This document shows positions 15,288-26,244 of a stretch of 64,000 nt of DNA, piece by piece (positions within the stretch are counted from its first letter, which is position 1; the number at the start of each line of letters is the position of its first letter). The DNA is taken from assembly GCA_013398955.1 (NCBI GenBank), contig VWPU01013457.1:62001-126000 (forward strand), in the 5' to 3' direction. The DNA comes from Callaeas wilsoni (Eukaryota; Chordata; Aves; Passeriformes; Callaeidae). The position numbers and the translations under genes were made by a program. Below the pieces are notes generated by a model, which searched no databases, had not been told where the DNA came from, and saw only the letters and a program-made list of their open reading frames with translations.

Positions 15288-16160
15288 CCCAGGCAAAACA
15301 CACTCAACTTGGGGAAATTAGTTTAATTTATTGTCAATCGAATCCAAGTAGGATCAGAAGAAATAAAGTCTTAAAACCCCTTCTCACTCTTCCCTTCTTC
15401 CCAGGCTCAACTTCACTCCCTATTTCTCTACTTCCTCCCCACCAGCAGCACAGGGGGATGGGGAATGGGGGCTGTCATGTCAATTCATCACACACTGTCC
15501 CTGCCACTCCTTCCTCCTCAGACGGGGGACTCCTCACACTCTTCCCCTGCTCCAGCATGGGGTCCCACCTCAGGAGACAGTCCTCCCTGCACTGCTCCAG
15601 CGTAGATCCCCCACGGGGTCACAAGTCCTATCACCAAACCTGTTCCAGCCTGGGCTCCTCTCCCCGTGAGCCCACAGGTCCTGCCAGGAGCCTGCTCCAG
15701 TGTGGGCTTCCCACAGGATCACGGCCTCTTCTGAGTATCCATCTGCCCCGGCATCAGTCTCCTCCAGGGGCCGCAGGTGGATCTCTGCATGCCCATGGAC
15801 TCCGTGGGCTGCAGGGGCACAGCTGCCTCGCCACGGGCACCCCAGGCTGCAGGGGAATCCCTGCACCAGGTGCCTGGAGCACCTCCTCCAACTCCTTTTG
15901 TACTGCAGGGCTCTTTCGCACATTCACACTCCTCCTTCAAGCTGCTGTGCAGCAGTTCCCCCCTCCCGGCCCTTCTTAAATCTGTTATCCCAGACGTACC
16001 ACCACCACCATCACTGGTGGGCTTGGCCTTGGCTAGCACCAGATCTGTCTTGGAACCAGAGAGCACTGGCTTCATTAGACATGGGGGAACCTTCTGGAAT
16101 CTTCTCACAGGAGATATCTCTGTAGCCCCTCTGCTACTAACACCTTGCCACTCCAATACA
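15288..16160. mobile_element. GC-rich endogenous-retrovirus-type repeat block
   Basis: About 870 bp of sequence much richer in G+C than its surroundings. It starts aacttggggaaattagttta and contains several diverged copies of a ctccag(c/t)(g/a)tgggg(t/c)ccc-like unit (for example near 15550, 15595 and 15690). It ends near ccttctggaatcttctcaca and ctactaacaccttgcc. The same order of blocks is familiar from dispersed ERV-related repeats in bird genomes, recalled and not searched. Open frames of 234, 158 and 161 codons cross it on both strands but have repeat-like Pro/Ser/His composition and are not taken as genes. Orientation is not assigned. Confidence 0.6.
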
Positions 16161-18699
16161 ATACAATGGATTAAATGGGTCCCAATTTTCAAAGCCAGTG
16201 TCAAAATCTGTCTATTTCATGTAAGAATAGGATTCAGCAATGACCTTTTTTGATAAAACAAACACTTTAAAACCAAAAAGTTGTTTAAAGCTTAACGCCC
16301 TAGATTTATCCTTTGCCAGCAACTCTTCCTCTGAGAACAAGTCAGGATTTAATTATGTCCCACCCTAGAGATTCCCATGACCTTCTAAATAGTTAACTTT
16401 CATAATTTAGTCTTAGAACATTATAATCTTTCTCTGCCAAAGGCCTATTGATATTGCTATTGTCTACATTTTCCTGGAGACATCGCTACCAGTAAGTCAA
16501 CTCTGTGACTTCAGTTACAGTTGAAGGACACAGCAAACTCCCTCTCATTTGTGGACTGCATGAATCAAACCATGGCAAATAGTAATAAATTGAGTGAAAA
16601 GACTGGTTTTACATATTACAATACTTTTATACAAGTGTTCCATAATACAAAAAGAGGGTTTATCTAAAAAGCATTAGTTTACCAAAACAAATTGGACACG
16701 ACTCAGTTCTACTCTGCAGAATGTAGGCATATTTACTGAAGAATAAATTGTTTTAATGACCTTTAAATTATTTGTGTATATTTCTTCTGTTTGAACTGCT
16801 AGTTACAGAATATTGTCTGGAAATCAGCACCTTTGCAGACTTGTATTTGTCTGTAATATGTATTGTTTTAAAACAGGTAATACGAGAAATCCAACCAAGC
16901 AGCTAATTTAAAATTTCATATTAGATACGTATTGTCACACAATTGTAAATGTTAGTTGTCCAAAATTCAGCCTGCTTACTTCAGCAGGCCTGTTTGGGAA
17001 CACTGAGCAGGATCCAGCTGAACTGGTTCTTGTGCACCCTCTTAATCTCACATTGTGCAATGGTAAAAGCCCCGTGCTGAAGATGTGCTCAGTTTGTTCA
17101 CCTCCTTCAGAGTTAACAATTTCATTTCCCCTCGCACAGCAGAGGAGAAAGAAAGTCAACTAAAGGGAAACCAGACCATGACTGTTAAAAACGGGCCCCT
17201 AAGAAATCTGAAAGATGAAGCAAGACACAGAAAATGGAAAGCAGGGCCACATCCTCTTCATCTCTGTCTCCAGGAAGTTACTTTTACAGTTCCGCCCTTG
17301 TGAAAGATTATCAGAAATTATAAGGGATGAGCAGAGAGAGCGGGAGCAACGAAACACGAAGAAGGGCACAAGCAAGCAAACAACCTTAATTGAGTAAGAA
17401 AGTCAGGTTTAGATTTTTGTTGCAAAAATTTTGGTCCGTGGCTATAATTTTTCCTCGATGATACATGAATTTTAGCCCAAGCCTTTAGTTTGGGCAAAAT
17501 TCAGCCCATTAAGGTATCTATATTTTGCTTCTGAGGGAAAACTATTTAACTAAGGTTGTACTCATTTAGTGAAAATTAATTTTTTTTGTGAAATATATAA
17601 ACACAGTTTATAATTTTACTGTGTTTTCACAAAAAGCTGGTCTTAAAAAGAAAAGTTTTCCACAAGAAAAATTATGCCTAACGTAGTTCTCCTATCTCTT
17701 TGTAGTATATTTGTACTAAATGAGGAGCTCATCTATCAGAATGAAGTACTCAAATCCCTTAAAGACCACTGTGCTAATTTCGTGCTATCATTTGATTAAA
17801 ACTAGATGCCTCCACTTTTCCAAAATAAGGATTTTTTTTCTCTTTTTACTACTTTAACGTGTATTTAGGGAATAGTACTTAACAACTTGTCATCTTTTTT
17901 GCCCAGAGATCTAGTAGTATGAAATTAACTTACATAAAATGTTAAAACATTCATATTTTTATCAGCACATAAAGGAATGGAAATGGAGTTTCTAAATAAA
18001 GTAGAGAGTGGTAAAACCCCATAACGTTAAACACATTACAGATGAATTTAAACTCTTTAACTACACACACTATTTGCTTTGGCAGTCCCCAAATGCATTC
18101 CTAGGACGCATAGCAGAACTTCTATTTATTTCAATATTGTCATGGCATACCCATATAGATCGGATACTGGGAACAACTGGTACCAGCAGTCAAATAGCAG
18201 TAAATAGATTAAGATCAATTAGCATCTGCTTTATAAGACAAAGTTTTATACTGTATTTCACATCTGCAACACAGGAGTGGAAATTAGGTAGAATCAAGAT
18301 TTATGGGTAGATAAGAGACCAAGATAAATAAATGTACTGAAGCAAAACATTTTGATATAATTATTAAGCTGGTTTTCGTAACAATTTTGATTTTCGTTGA
18401 AGCATATTCATTTCAACAAGGCTTTTTTTAGAAGGCTTCCTATTTACAGAATGGATGGAGTAACAGCAGCCCAAGTTCAGTGTCCACAGGATGAAATGGG
18501 AATCTGTCAGAGTCTACCATATCCCACAGGGCTGCTCTGCCTATAGCACTATTGACTATTCTAACAAGAGGTTAGAGGACTTCTGCCTTAAAATAAAAAT
18601 TAAAAATTTACCATAACAAGACAATTGATGCTCATGCAAAACAAAAGCAAACTGAAAAAAGTTTAAAACTTTTGTACTGGTCTGTCTGGAATGTGACAG
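16161..18699. other. gene-free stretch between ERV block and LTR
   Basis: AT-rich sequence with no gene or repeat recognised. The longest frame is 100 codons at 18008-18310 (plus strand), with no known motif. Confidence 0.4.
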
Positions 18700-19036
18700 C
18701 AGCTGATGCTGTGCCGTGTTCTGGATTTGTGGCTGAACTGCACTGATCACATACAAGTGTTTTGGCTGCTGCTGAGCAGTGCTTGCACAGCACCAAGTCC
18801 TTCTGGTTTTCACTCTGCCTCTCTGCTGGGAGGGGGAGAGAGACTGGGAGGAAACGCAGCCACAACTGTCAACCTGACCTGCCCAAAGGCATATTCCATG
18901 CTCACTTATTAAGCTGTTTAATCTTGACCCACAAGTTTTCTTGCTTTTGCTCTTCCTCTGCACTCCCACATCCCACAGGGAGTGATGGAGTAGCTCTGTG
19001 GGTGCTTGGCTGCTAGCTGGCGTCAGCCCAACACAC
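18700..19036 (+). mobile_element. decayed LTR fragment, same family
   Basis: About 340 bp with the order of blocks seen in the 30.7 kb LTR: ctggatttgtggctgaactg, ctgctgagcagtgcttgcac, ctgggaggaaacgcagccac, ggcatattccatg, atcttgacccacaagttttc, catcccacagggagtgatgg and ggtgcttggctgctagctgg. It is shorter because the stretch between the TATA-like region and the polyadenylation region is missing. It lies in the gene-poor left flank. Confidence 0.65.
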
Positions 19037-22000
19037 TCCTTTTCTAACAAAATTCACTGAGCAGCCGAGCTGGTGATTAAATCCTAAATCCATCAACTGA
19101 TTTAAAAAGAAGATGTAATTTTGTCACTGAGGCAGAAATGTGTTCAGTTTGATTCCTAGCTCTGTCCCAGGCTTTCTCTGCGGCCCTGGACAATCTGAAT
19201 TTCTACTCTCCTTGGACAATTCACTCAATTTCCACCGACAGGAGCTTTACCAAAACTAATTTAATGGCAGCAGCAGCACTAAGCCATGTATTGCTTTCAT
19301 CTTGCTCTGGAACTGTTTTCCCTCTTGTTTGTAATCAAATTAATCAGTAAAAGGTTGTCTAAACTTACAGCCAAACAGCCTGTGGTTTTTTTTTTATAGC
19401 AGATCCCACGAAAATCAGAAAAGAAAGTGGCAATTTGATTATGTGTGCTTGAGAGGACCAACTTCTATCTATTGCAAAGGTTTCCTGTGTTCTCTTGCTG
19501 CAAATGCAACAGCTAAGCAGGTTCAGCTTCAGCTTTGCAGCTGTGTTTTCACTTTCAAGCTGTTTGTTCTTTAACTGGTAATTGTACACATATAGCTGGC
19601 ATTAAAGAGACTTTTGAATACAAAAGCTAATACGAACTTTGGGCTGTCCCCAAAAGTAATTTTTGGAGAGACAGGTAATAAAACAGACTTGTGTAGTTCA
19701 TTAGCTACATCTAACCTGACTGAATACATCACTGTCAACTCTAGTAACCTTGGACACAGAAGAGAGTGTCACACTAACCAAGATTAATGAAACTACTGAA
19801 TGTTAAATATAAAATAAGACCAGAGTTTTCAAAACTAAAACTTTTTATTGCTGAGGTATTAAAATGCTAATGGTTTATTTTTATGCAAATAGCTTATATG
19901 AAGCATGGGAGATTTGACAGACACTTTGAACAATTGCAGTAATAAGCAGCATCAACAGTCTCTGGCATACAAGGCTCTGGAGGAGGTGTCATGTGACTGT
20001 CTGCTGCTGTTACTGTCTTTGACCTTATTTTTTTTTTATTCTAACTCTAAATAGAGAATCCTGCTCTCATTTTCTATGCAGTCTCCTCTTCCTTGCCTAG
20101 AAATTAGGACTTTTAAAATAAAAACTATTTTACTGTCGTCAGTTCTTTACCTCTTCAGTTTTCTTTACCTTTTTCTTATATTTTCTGGTTGACAGGCATA
20201 GTCTCTGATAAATTAAATCATTCAGTAATTTCTCTTAACTGCTAACAATTCTCTCTGACTCTTTATTTTGATGAGAAGTGTTTTTCACTCCATTCCAGAA
20301 GGTCTTCTGAAAAACAGAAAAAAATTCCAATATTGGATGACACATTTACATAAAATATCATTATCTTTATATAAACTAGAACTTTTATACCTCTTAACAA
20401 TATAGCTTTTATAAACACCACCACAACAATGCAAAATATCATGTAGTAAATAATAAACAGAATGTGAGAGTAAGTAAACAAAAAGGAGAGCAAAAAACCC
20501 ACAGCATGTTTGCTTCTCATCCTGGGAACCATTAATTCTGATTACTTATCCTGACTTTATTTTAACATATGAATTGGGGGGAGAGAAAGGAAAATAATTC
20601 ATAGTAAAATTAAGAAGACTTAAGAAAATTAGGTAAAAAGTCATACTTACCCGTTGTGAGGCAGTTTAACAATTAAGAAGTAACAATACAGCACTGAAGA
20701 GACCTTCTGGGCCATCAAGGACAACGACCTGCTATTGCACGGTTCCTGTCACAAAATTATTAAGTTTTTTGTTTCGTTTTTAATGCCCAGCTGTCTCTAC
20801 CCCACTGTTTGAATGGCCACATGTCAAATCCATGCAGGAAGCTTGTTTGCTTGCTTTGCCCATGAGTTCCTGCACTGTGTGATTCATGGAAGGGAAGCAC
20901 CGATGCACGGAGCACCTGGATGGGGATTGTCCGAACGTCTGCTCTCGTCTATGTAGCATCTTGGGATGTTTTCTGTTTTGTGCTTCCTAACAGGTCTTGG
21001 TTTGTTGTCAGTCATTCTCAGTGAAAGAGGAACAGCTGAGGAACAATAGACTTTTATTAAAGCAGCATTAAAAATCAGAATTATTAGAAAATAAAACCCT
21101 GTGGTAAATAAAGTGGACCTCTTTGTTCTACAACATAAAATGATATTATCTTCATTATTTTAAGATTAATATTTTAAATTTTATGCCTATATTATAAATA
21201 TTACATTAATTATGAAATATTATGTTTTATGGTTATTTTTAATTAAGATAATTGTATTATCTTATTTTCCTTATCAAATGGTTTCTTTATAAAATTTTCC
21301 TTATAGAAGTGCTAAACAGAAAACCTTAAGCAGCAACACTTTATGAACACCTTAATCTTAAATTATTTTTTAATTAACTCCTAAGAAAAGAAGACATGAT
21401 TGGTTTTCTTACAACTAAAGTAATTTACAGTGTTACAATACCTTTGTGAACTCTGCACACTGAAAAATTAGACAATCTTCAAAGTCCCAAAATTCTACAA
21501 CTTTCATGGTAAAAAATTGCTAAAGTTTTTCAATAGTTCCCTATTGATTATTGACAAAAATTACTCATGTTCCTGTAGTTCTCCATCTACTTGAGCATGA
21601 GCATCAAGTTTCCACGGCCCTAAAGCAAAATTACAAAAGGAGAGTATTACCAACTTTTTTTAAACAAGACTAGGAGTCTGAAAAAATGAACTGTCACAAT
21701 CTTAAAAACAGTGACAAAAAAGCCCAAAAAATCAACCAAAACAACTCCAATCCTTTATCATCTTTGCACCATCTATTAGCAACTCTGTTTTCCCATTAAA
21801 ATGACAGGTGTAGATTCTCCTTTGTCCTTCTTGCACTTTCCATGTATTTAGAGAAGCTTTTTCTGTGTTTTTTTTGTTTGTTTTGTTTTTTGTTTTTTGG
21901 TTTTTTTTAAGAAGGATGTGAAAATTCCTATCCTTATAGAGCCAAGTATGGAAGCGTAAAGGACCCAGTCACTGAGCACAGGAGAGGAAGATGTGTGGGC

Positions 22001-23779
22001 ATTCCTAACCCGTCCTCTTAGGCTAAACCTCCTTGGGACTGTGGCTGGGGAAGCTGAAGAGAGAATACAGTTACATCTCCCTAGAACTCACAATGTGAAG
22101 CCCTTCATAGTAGAGAATGGTTCCAGACAGCTGAGACAAGACCAAAACCACAGCTTAATAGGAGAGATGAGAAAAGTAGTTATCAGTACATAAAACTTCA
22201 TATAAAGAGGAGCAACCAAAGACTGGACATGGAAACTATTCATGTTACCCCAGACCTCTTTGTACAGGCAGACATTAGCCCAGTAAGCAGAGACCTCCCT
22301 GGTTTGCTGACAGTGCTGGCTTGCTGCAGTGAAGACTTCAAAACAGATGATCAAAAAATGAGCTGACCTTGGAGGAACTGTGAAAATAAAAAGGCAGCAG
22401 AGCAGCACAACCGCAGCAGAGCAGCAGCGCATTTTGAAAAGGAAAAACTGAATATTTGTTTTGTGGATGTTGCTGGTCTGTGTGCATTGCTCCCTCTAGT
22501 GTAAAAGACAAAAAATCACAACAAACATTCCTCAAAATATCACTGAGGTCGGTAACAAACTTTTTAAAGAAACATTATTCTCTAGTCACGGTTTTCCTCC
22601 TAAATATTTATAACATAATTGCTCATATTTTGATACAAGAAAAGACATTTTCACATCGTTTCAACTGATGATGTAGGTCTCTCTTGCTTCTATTAACAGG
22701 AAATGATCACACCAGAACTGAGCAGTGGATGTACAAACTTACACCCTGTACTTCAATTGTAACACTCCCCAAGCAGCTGGCAAGCCAGAATGTGGTGTTC
22801 CAGTTCTTCTCTCCACTAGAATACTAATTTCCACTCTATGTTGTTATTATTACCATCACAGAAGAACCTGATCTAAAATGAAGTGAAGCACACTCCAATC
22901 TGCGTGTTTTCATGTGACTACTCCATCTGGTTAGGGCCTAGAATTTGGAAATAAAGCAGCTTTGGAGCTCAGACTTCCTTTCCTAAGTAGGTACGTAATC
23001 TGTTAAACACCCAAGTCACACCAAAGACTGGCAAGTCTGAGAAATTATTTTAAACTTTAACCCAATCTCAAGAGCCACTGGATGATACTGGACTTCATCA
23101 CAAGAGAGTATGGGAACAGCAACTAACACTGCTGCAACCTCCTCTCAGACAGGATTTGGGAAGAATTCCAGGGACAGGTTCCATCACATATCCAGAACAA
23201 AAATAAACTAGCCTTTCATGCCAGTTTCATCAGAAGAAGATGCAGTGTGCTTCGTCAGGATACTTAACAGGCTTCTTTAAATCAGTGAAGTTTTCTACCT
23301 GAAAATTCTAAGTGCATACAGTCCCCTGTAAGATGAAGACAGCACATTTTCCTTCTCCAAGAACTGATGAAACCATCTCTGAACAGAAAAGCTATAAAAT
23401 AAGACTTGGAATTCTGAGCAAAATTCAAACTGGAGCTTTCCCTGAAGATGTGATTTTTAAAAAATCCAAAATAAATAAATGTTTTTCTACAAATTATGAG
23501 CTCCTCCCCTCCTGCCCCCCCAATGTCGCTAGTGTACGAAGCAACTGAGAATGTAGGAAGCCTTCTGAAGAATCATTTTGCAACTGTATGCTTTTCTTTT
23601 TCCCCACTGGCACTTCGTATTTCACAGGTATGAACATTCTTATCATACAAGTATCATCATCTTCCAGCTTCTGTTGTAACTGCATTTCAGCTTTCAAGGT
23701 CCAAGACAGAAAAAAAAGCCCATTTCTCTGTGCACCAAAACGAGGCTGTGAATCATTATCATAGTTTTACACACACAAA
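19037..23779. other. gene-free stretch with T-rich tract
   Basis: No gene is recognised. A low-complexity T/G tract lies at about 21866-21909, and a very AT-rich interval at about 21120-21300. Short frames on both strands lack family motifs. Confidence 0.4.
21866..21909. repeat. T/G-rich low-complexity tract
   Basis: Runs of T broken by single G residues, in the gene-free left flank. It could be a decayed poly-A tail of a minus-strand retroposon, but no body is recognised beside it. Confidence 0.8.
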
Positions 23780-24310
23780 ACCTAAGTACATTTTTGTGGA
23801 ACCAGCCTGAAATAAAATCTGATGCAGTGTACTTTTTTTGAATACCCGTAACAGAGTCCTAATGATGACAAGTGGTTCCACTGTCTCAACACTGCCCAAA
23901 TTAGGCTCCATTCCCTTTAAAGAAGAGCATGATTATATGGCAGATCCTTGAAGTCATTGTACTCAATGCAAACAACCAGATTTTTATTTTTCGAACTGAT
24001 GTGGCTGTTGTGGCCGCCAGAGCAGCATACCTCAATAATGATGGTCCTTCCAGGGTACCTGCCATCACTATTCTCCCTAAAGCTCTGTCTGCTGTCAAGT
24101 CTGAGAAAACTATCTGCTTGATCATTTGTGAAATTTATCCAACTCATCCCTAATCACCAGAGTCCATCACAGGCAACTGGTCTCGGCTAACTGGAATAGC
24201 TCCTATGCAAAGGGCTCAGTAAGGACAACGCTGGGTGCCACAGGTGAACATTCAGCTTCTCGGCCCTGTGCCTCTGGAACAGCTCAGTCACGGAGTAAGA
24301 AAATGGGCAC
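23780..24310 (-). other. unidentified partly open stretch beside BRD1 3' end
   Basis: On the minus strand, one frame is open for about 40 codons (CPFSYSVTELFQRHRAEKLN …), is broken by two stops, then runs open for 76 codons from 24147 to 23917 (DGRYPGRTIIIEVCCSGGHN, SSKNKNLVVCIEYNDFKDLP), then a stop, then about 45 more codons. The composition looks protein-like rather than AT-biased noise. I do not recognise the family. It could be a processed pseudogene, a decayed transposon ORF, or chance in conserved noncoding DNA. It begins just past the leftmost candidate BRD1 polyadenylation signal. Confidence 0.25.
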
Positions 24311-24366
24311 TGCAGCAAAACCTCAGGGGCTAAATTCAGGACAAAATTTACAGTTGAGAAAGAAAT

Positions 24367-26060
24367 TTTATTTCAAGCTTCTACGGGGGTATTACAAACA
24401 ATAGAGAATAAAAACATTAAAAACTATTTAAAAAGTAATTGTCCCTTTAAAATAAAGATTCAAGCAGGTTTAACAATGAAGTATGCTATTCAATGAAGTT
24501 TTAAAAAAAAGATTTAAAAAGTATTGGTTTTGCTGTATTTGCTAATCCTTTATAAAAAAGCTGGGCATAAATACTTCGTGCATTCATATGCATTATTTGG
24601 TGTTTCATATTATATAACTTGGTACAGTATTTACGATATCACTGCAAAAAGGTTCAAACACAGTGCATTTATAAATAATGGAGCCATTATAAATCACATT
24701 GCAAACATACCTTGCCATTTTCATTGTTACAAATTCCGTATTTCAGTGAAGGTAGGAATAAAGTAGCTACAACAATCAATATCTTGACTTTATTTTTTTT
24801 TCTTTTTAATATAAAAATGCAGTTCTGGAAACCCACCCTCCTTCTTCCCCCTGCCCAAACATAATGCTTTACTTCTTAAAAATAAAAATAAAGTACTAAT
24901 TCTATATACATCACATGTACCATACAAAAATGTATCCAAAGTTTCTATTGCTACCAAAGTGTTCTAAATTAAAAGTTACATAAATCCCCTCATTGGAAAC
25001 AAAAGATTACAAGTTACCAAAAAACCAAATTACACACAAACCATCGAGTTATTTTATACAATTTCCAATACATTTTTCTCCCAAAGCAAGTTGTCTTCTC
25101 ATGTGCCTGTATAAAAATGCATATCAATATATTTGTCAATTTTATTTTTCATTATAAAGCAAATTAATACATTTTCTACAATAAATAAAACACAGGGAGG
25201 CACACATATCAACAAAATTAAACCAATGGGAGATAAATGGGATATGGTTTTGAAAGAAATAATGTGCTTGCAGGCTTTAAGCCAGGTTTGTTTAAAACAA
25301 TAACAACCTTAAGTCATTTTGGGCAACTATGGAGTGTTTTTGGTGATTTGCAAGTGATGTACATAGCATAATTTTTATTGATGTCTTTCTCACAAAGTAC
25401 CCTCCAAAATAATGCAACTTCCTTTCTTAAAATACATATTTGTAATTGTAAATTTACATCAATCTTAAATATGTGGTACTTTGTGCAAAGAGCAACAATT
25501 TACACAAACATTCAGAAGTCTTTTTCAGAAGCTACAGACCAAGGAAGAAATGATACAAGCAGCACCATACTGTATATGATTTAGGCAAACATATATTTGA
25601 TGCCATTTTGATATTAGGCTTTAAGATCCACTAAACACCTTAAGCTGGAAGATGGTGCTTAGGTAACTTAACCTCAGAAAGAAAGAAAAAAAAAGTAAAA
25701 AGCATGGAAAGAAACAAAAACCAATTCCCTCCCCACCAAAATTATAAAAGGAATTAAGGAGCTACTTCTAGAATCAGAATAAGTTAAGTGTTGAATATAC
25801 ATTTATGTACAATTATGAACACTATGAACAAGACATTTTAACAGGTTTAGTGGAAAATCCTCCAATCTACAACACAATAAAATAATTAATCAATATGGCA
25901 ATGGTGATTTAGAAGAATTGCTCAACTATTTCAAGTTTGCAGAACTCAGCCACTGAATCAACAATTAAGGGGTTGTATCTTCAATACATTCTTTTAGACA
26001 AAGAGGTTCATTAGTAGAGTTCAAGTCTGTGGTATTTTTCATGCCTTGCTAGAGAATCTG
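24367..26060 (-). other. BRD1: BRD1 3' untranslated region, approximate
   Basis: AT-rich sequence directly downstream of the BRD1 stop, without coding potential. On the minus strand, AATAAA hexamers occur at 25379-25374, 25146-25141, 24794-24789 and 24372-24367, so several 3' ends are possible. The 24794-24789 copy would give a 3'UTR of about 1.3 kb and the leftmost about 1.7 kb. Which site is used cannot be decided from sequence alone. Confidence 0.5.
24789..24794 (-). terminator. candidate BRD1 polyadenylation signal AATAAA
   Basis: A canonical hexamer on the minus strand about 1.27 kb past the stop codon, preceded by a U-rich stretch of the mRNA. Alternatives at 25374-25379 and 24367-24372 have the same hexamer. 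It is chosen as a plausible site only. Confidence 0.35.
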
Positions 26061-26244
26061 TTAGTCAATATCACTGAAGTCACTGACTGGTTCTCCATGG
26101 ACTCGACTCAGGTGATTCATAGCACGATCAAAAGCAATTCTTACTGCTTTTCGTATGCTCGAGTTACGTCCTTCCATCATTTTTAACTTGTCTATGGTCT
26201 CATCTATCCCAAGAGGAACCATTTTGGATTTGGGAAGCCACTGC
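26061..26244 (-). CDS. BRD1: BRD1 last coding exon with stop codon
   Basis: Base three of Trp618, residues 619-678 and the stop codon (TAA at 26063-26061). The acceptor is tttcttacag. It encodes [40 protein letters not shown] and [20 protein letters not shown]. The final SDID matches the human BRD1 end and separates it from BRPF3. The C-terminal helices complete the PWWP domain. The exon continues leftward as 3'UTR. Confidence 0.96.

Noticed and set aside
15275..15979. 234-codon plus-strand frame, the longest in the window
   Set aside because: It lies inside the GC-rich repeat block, competes with long frames on both strands, and has a repeat-like Ser/Pro/His composition with no domain.
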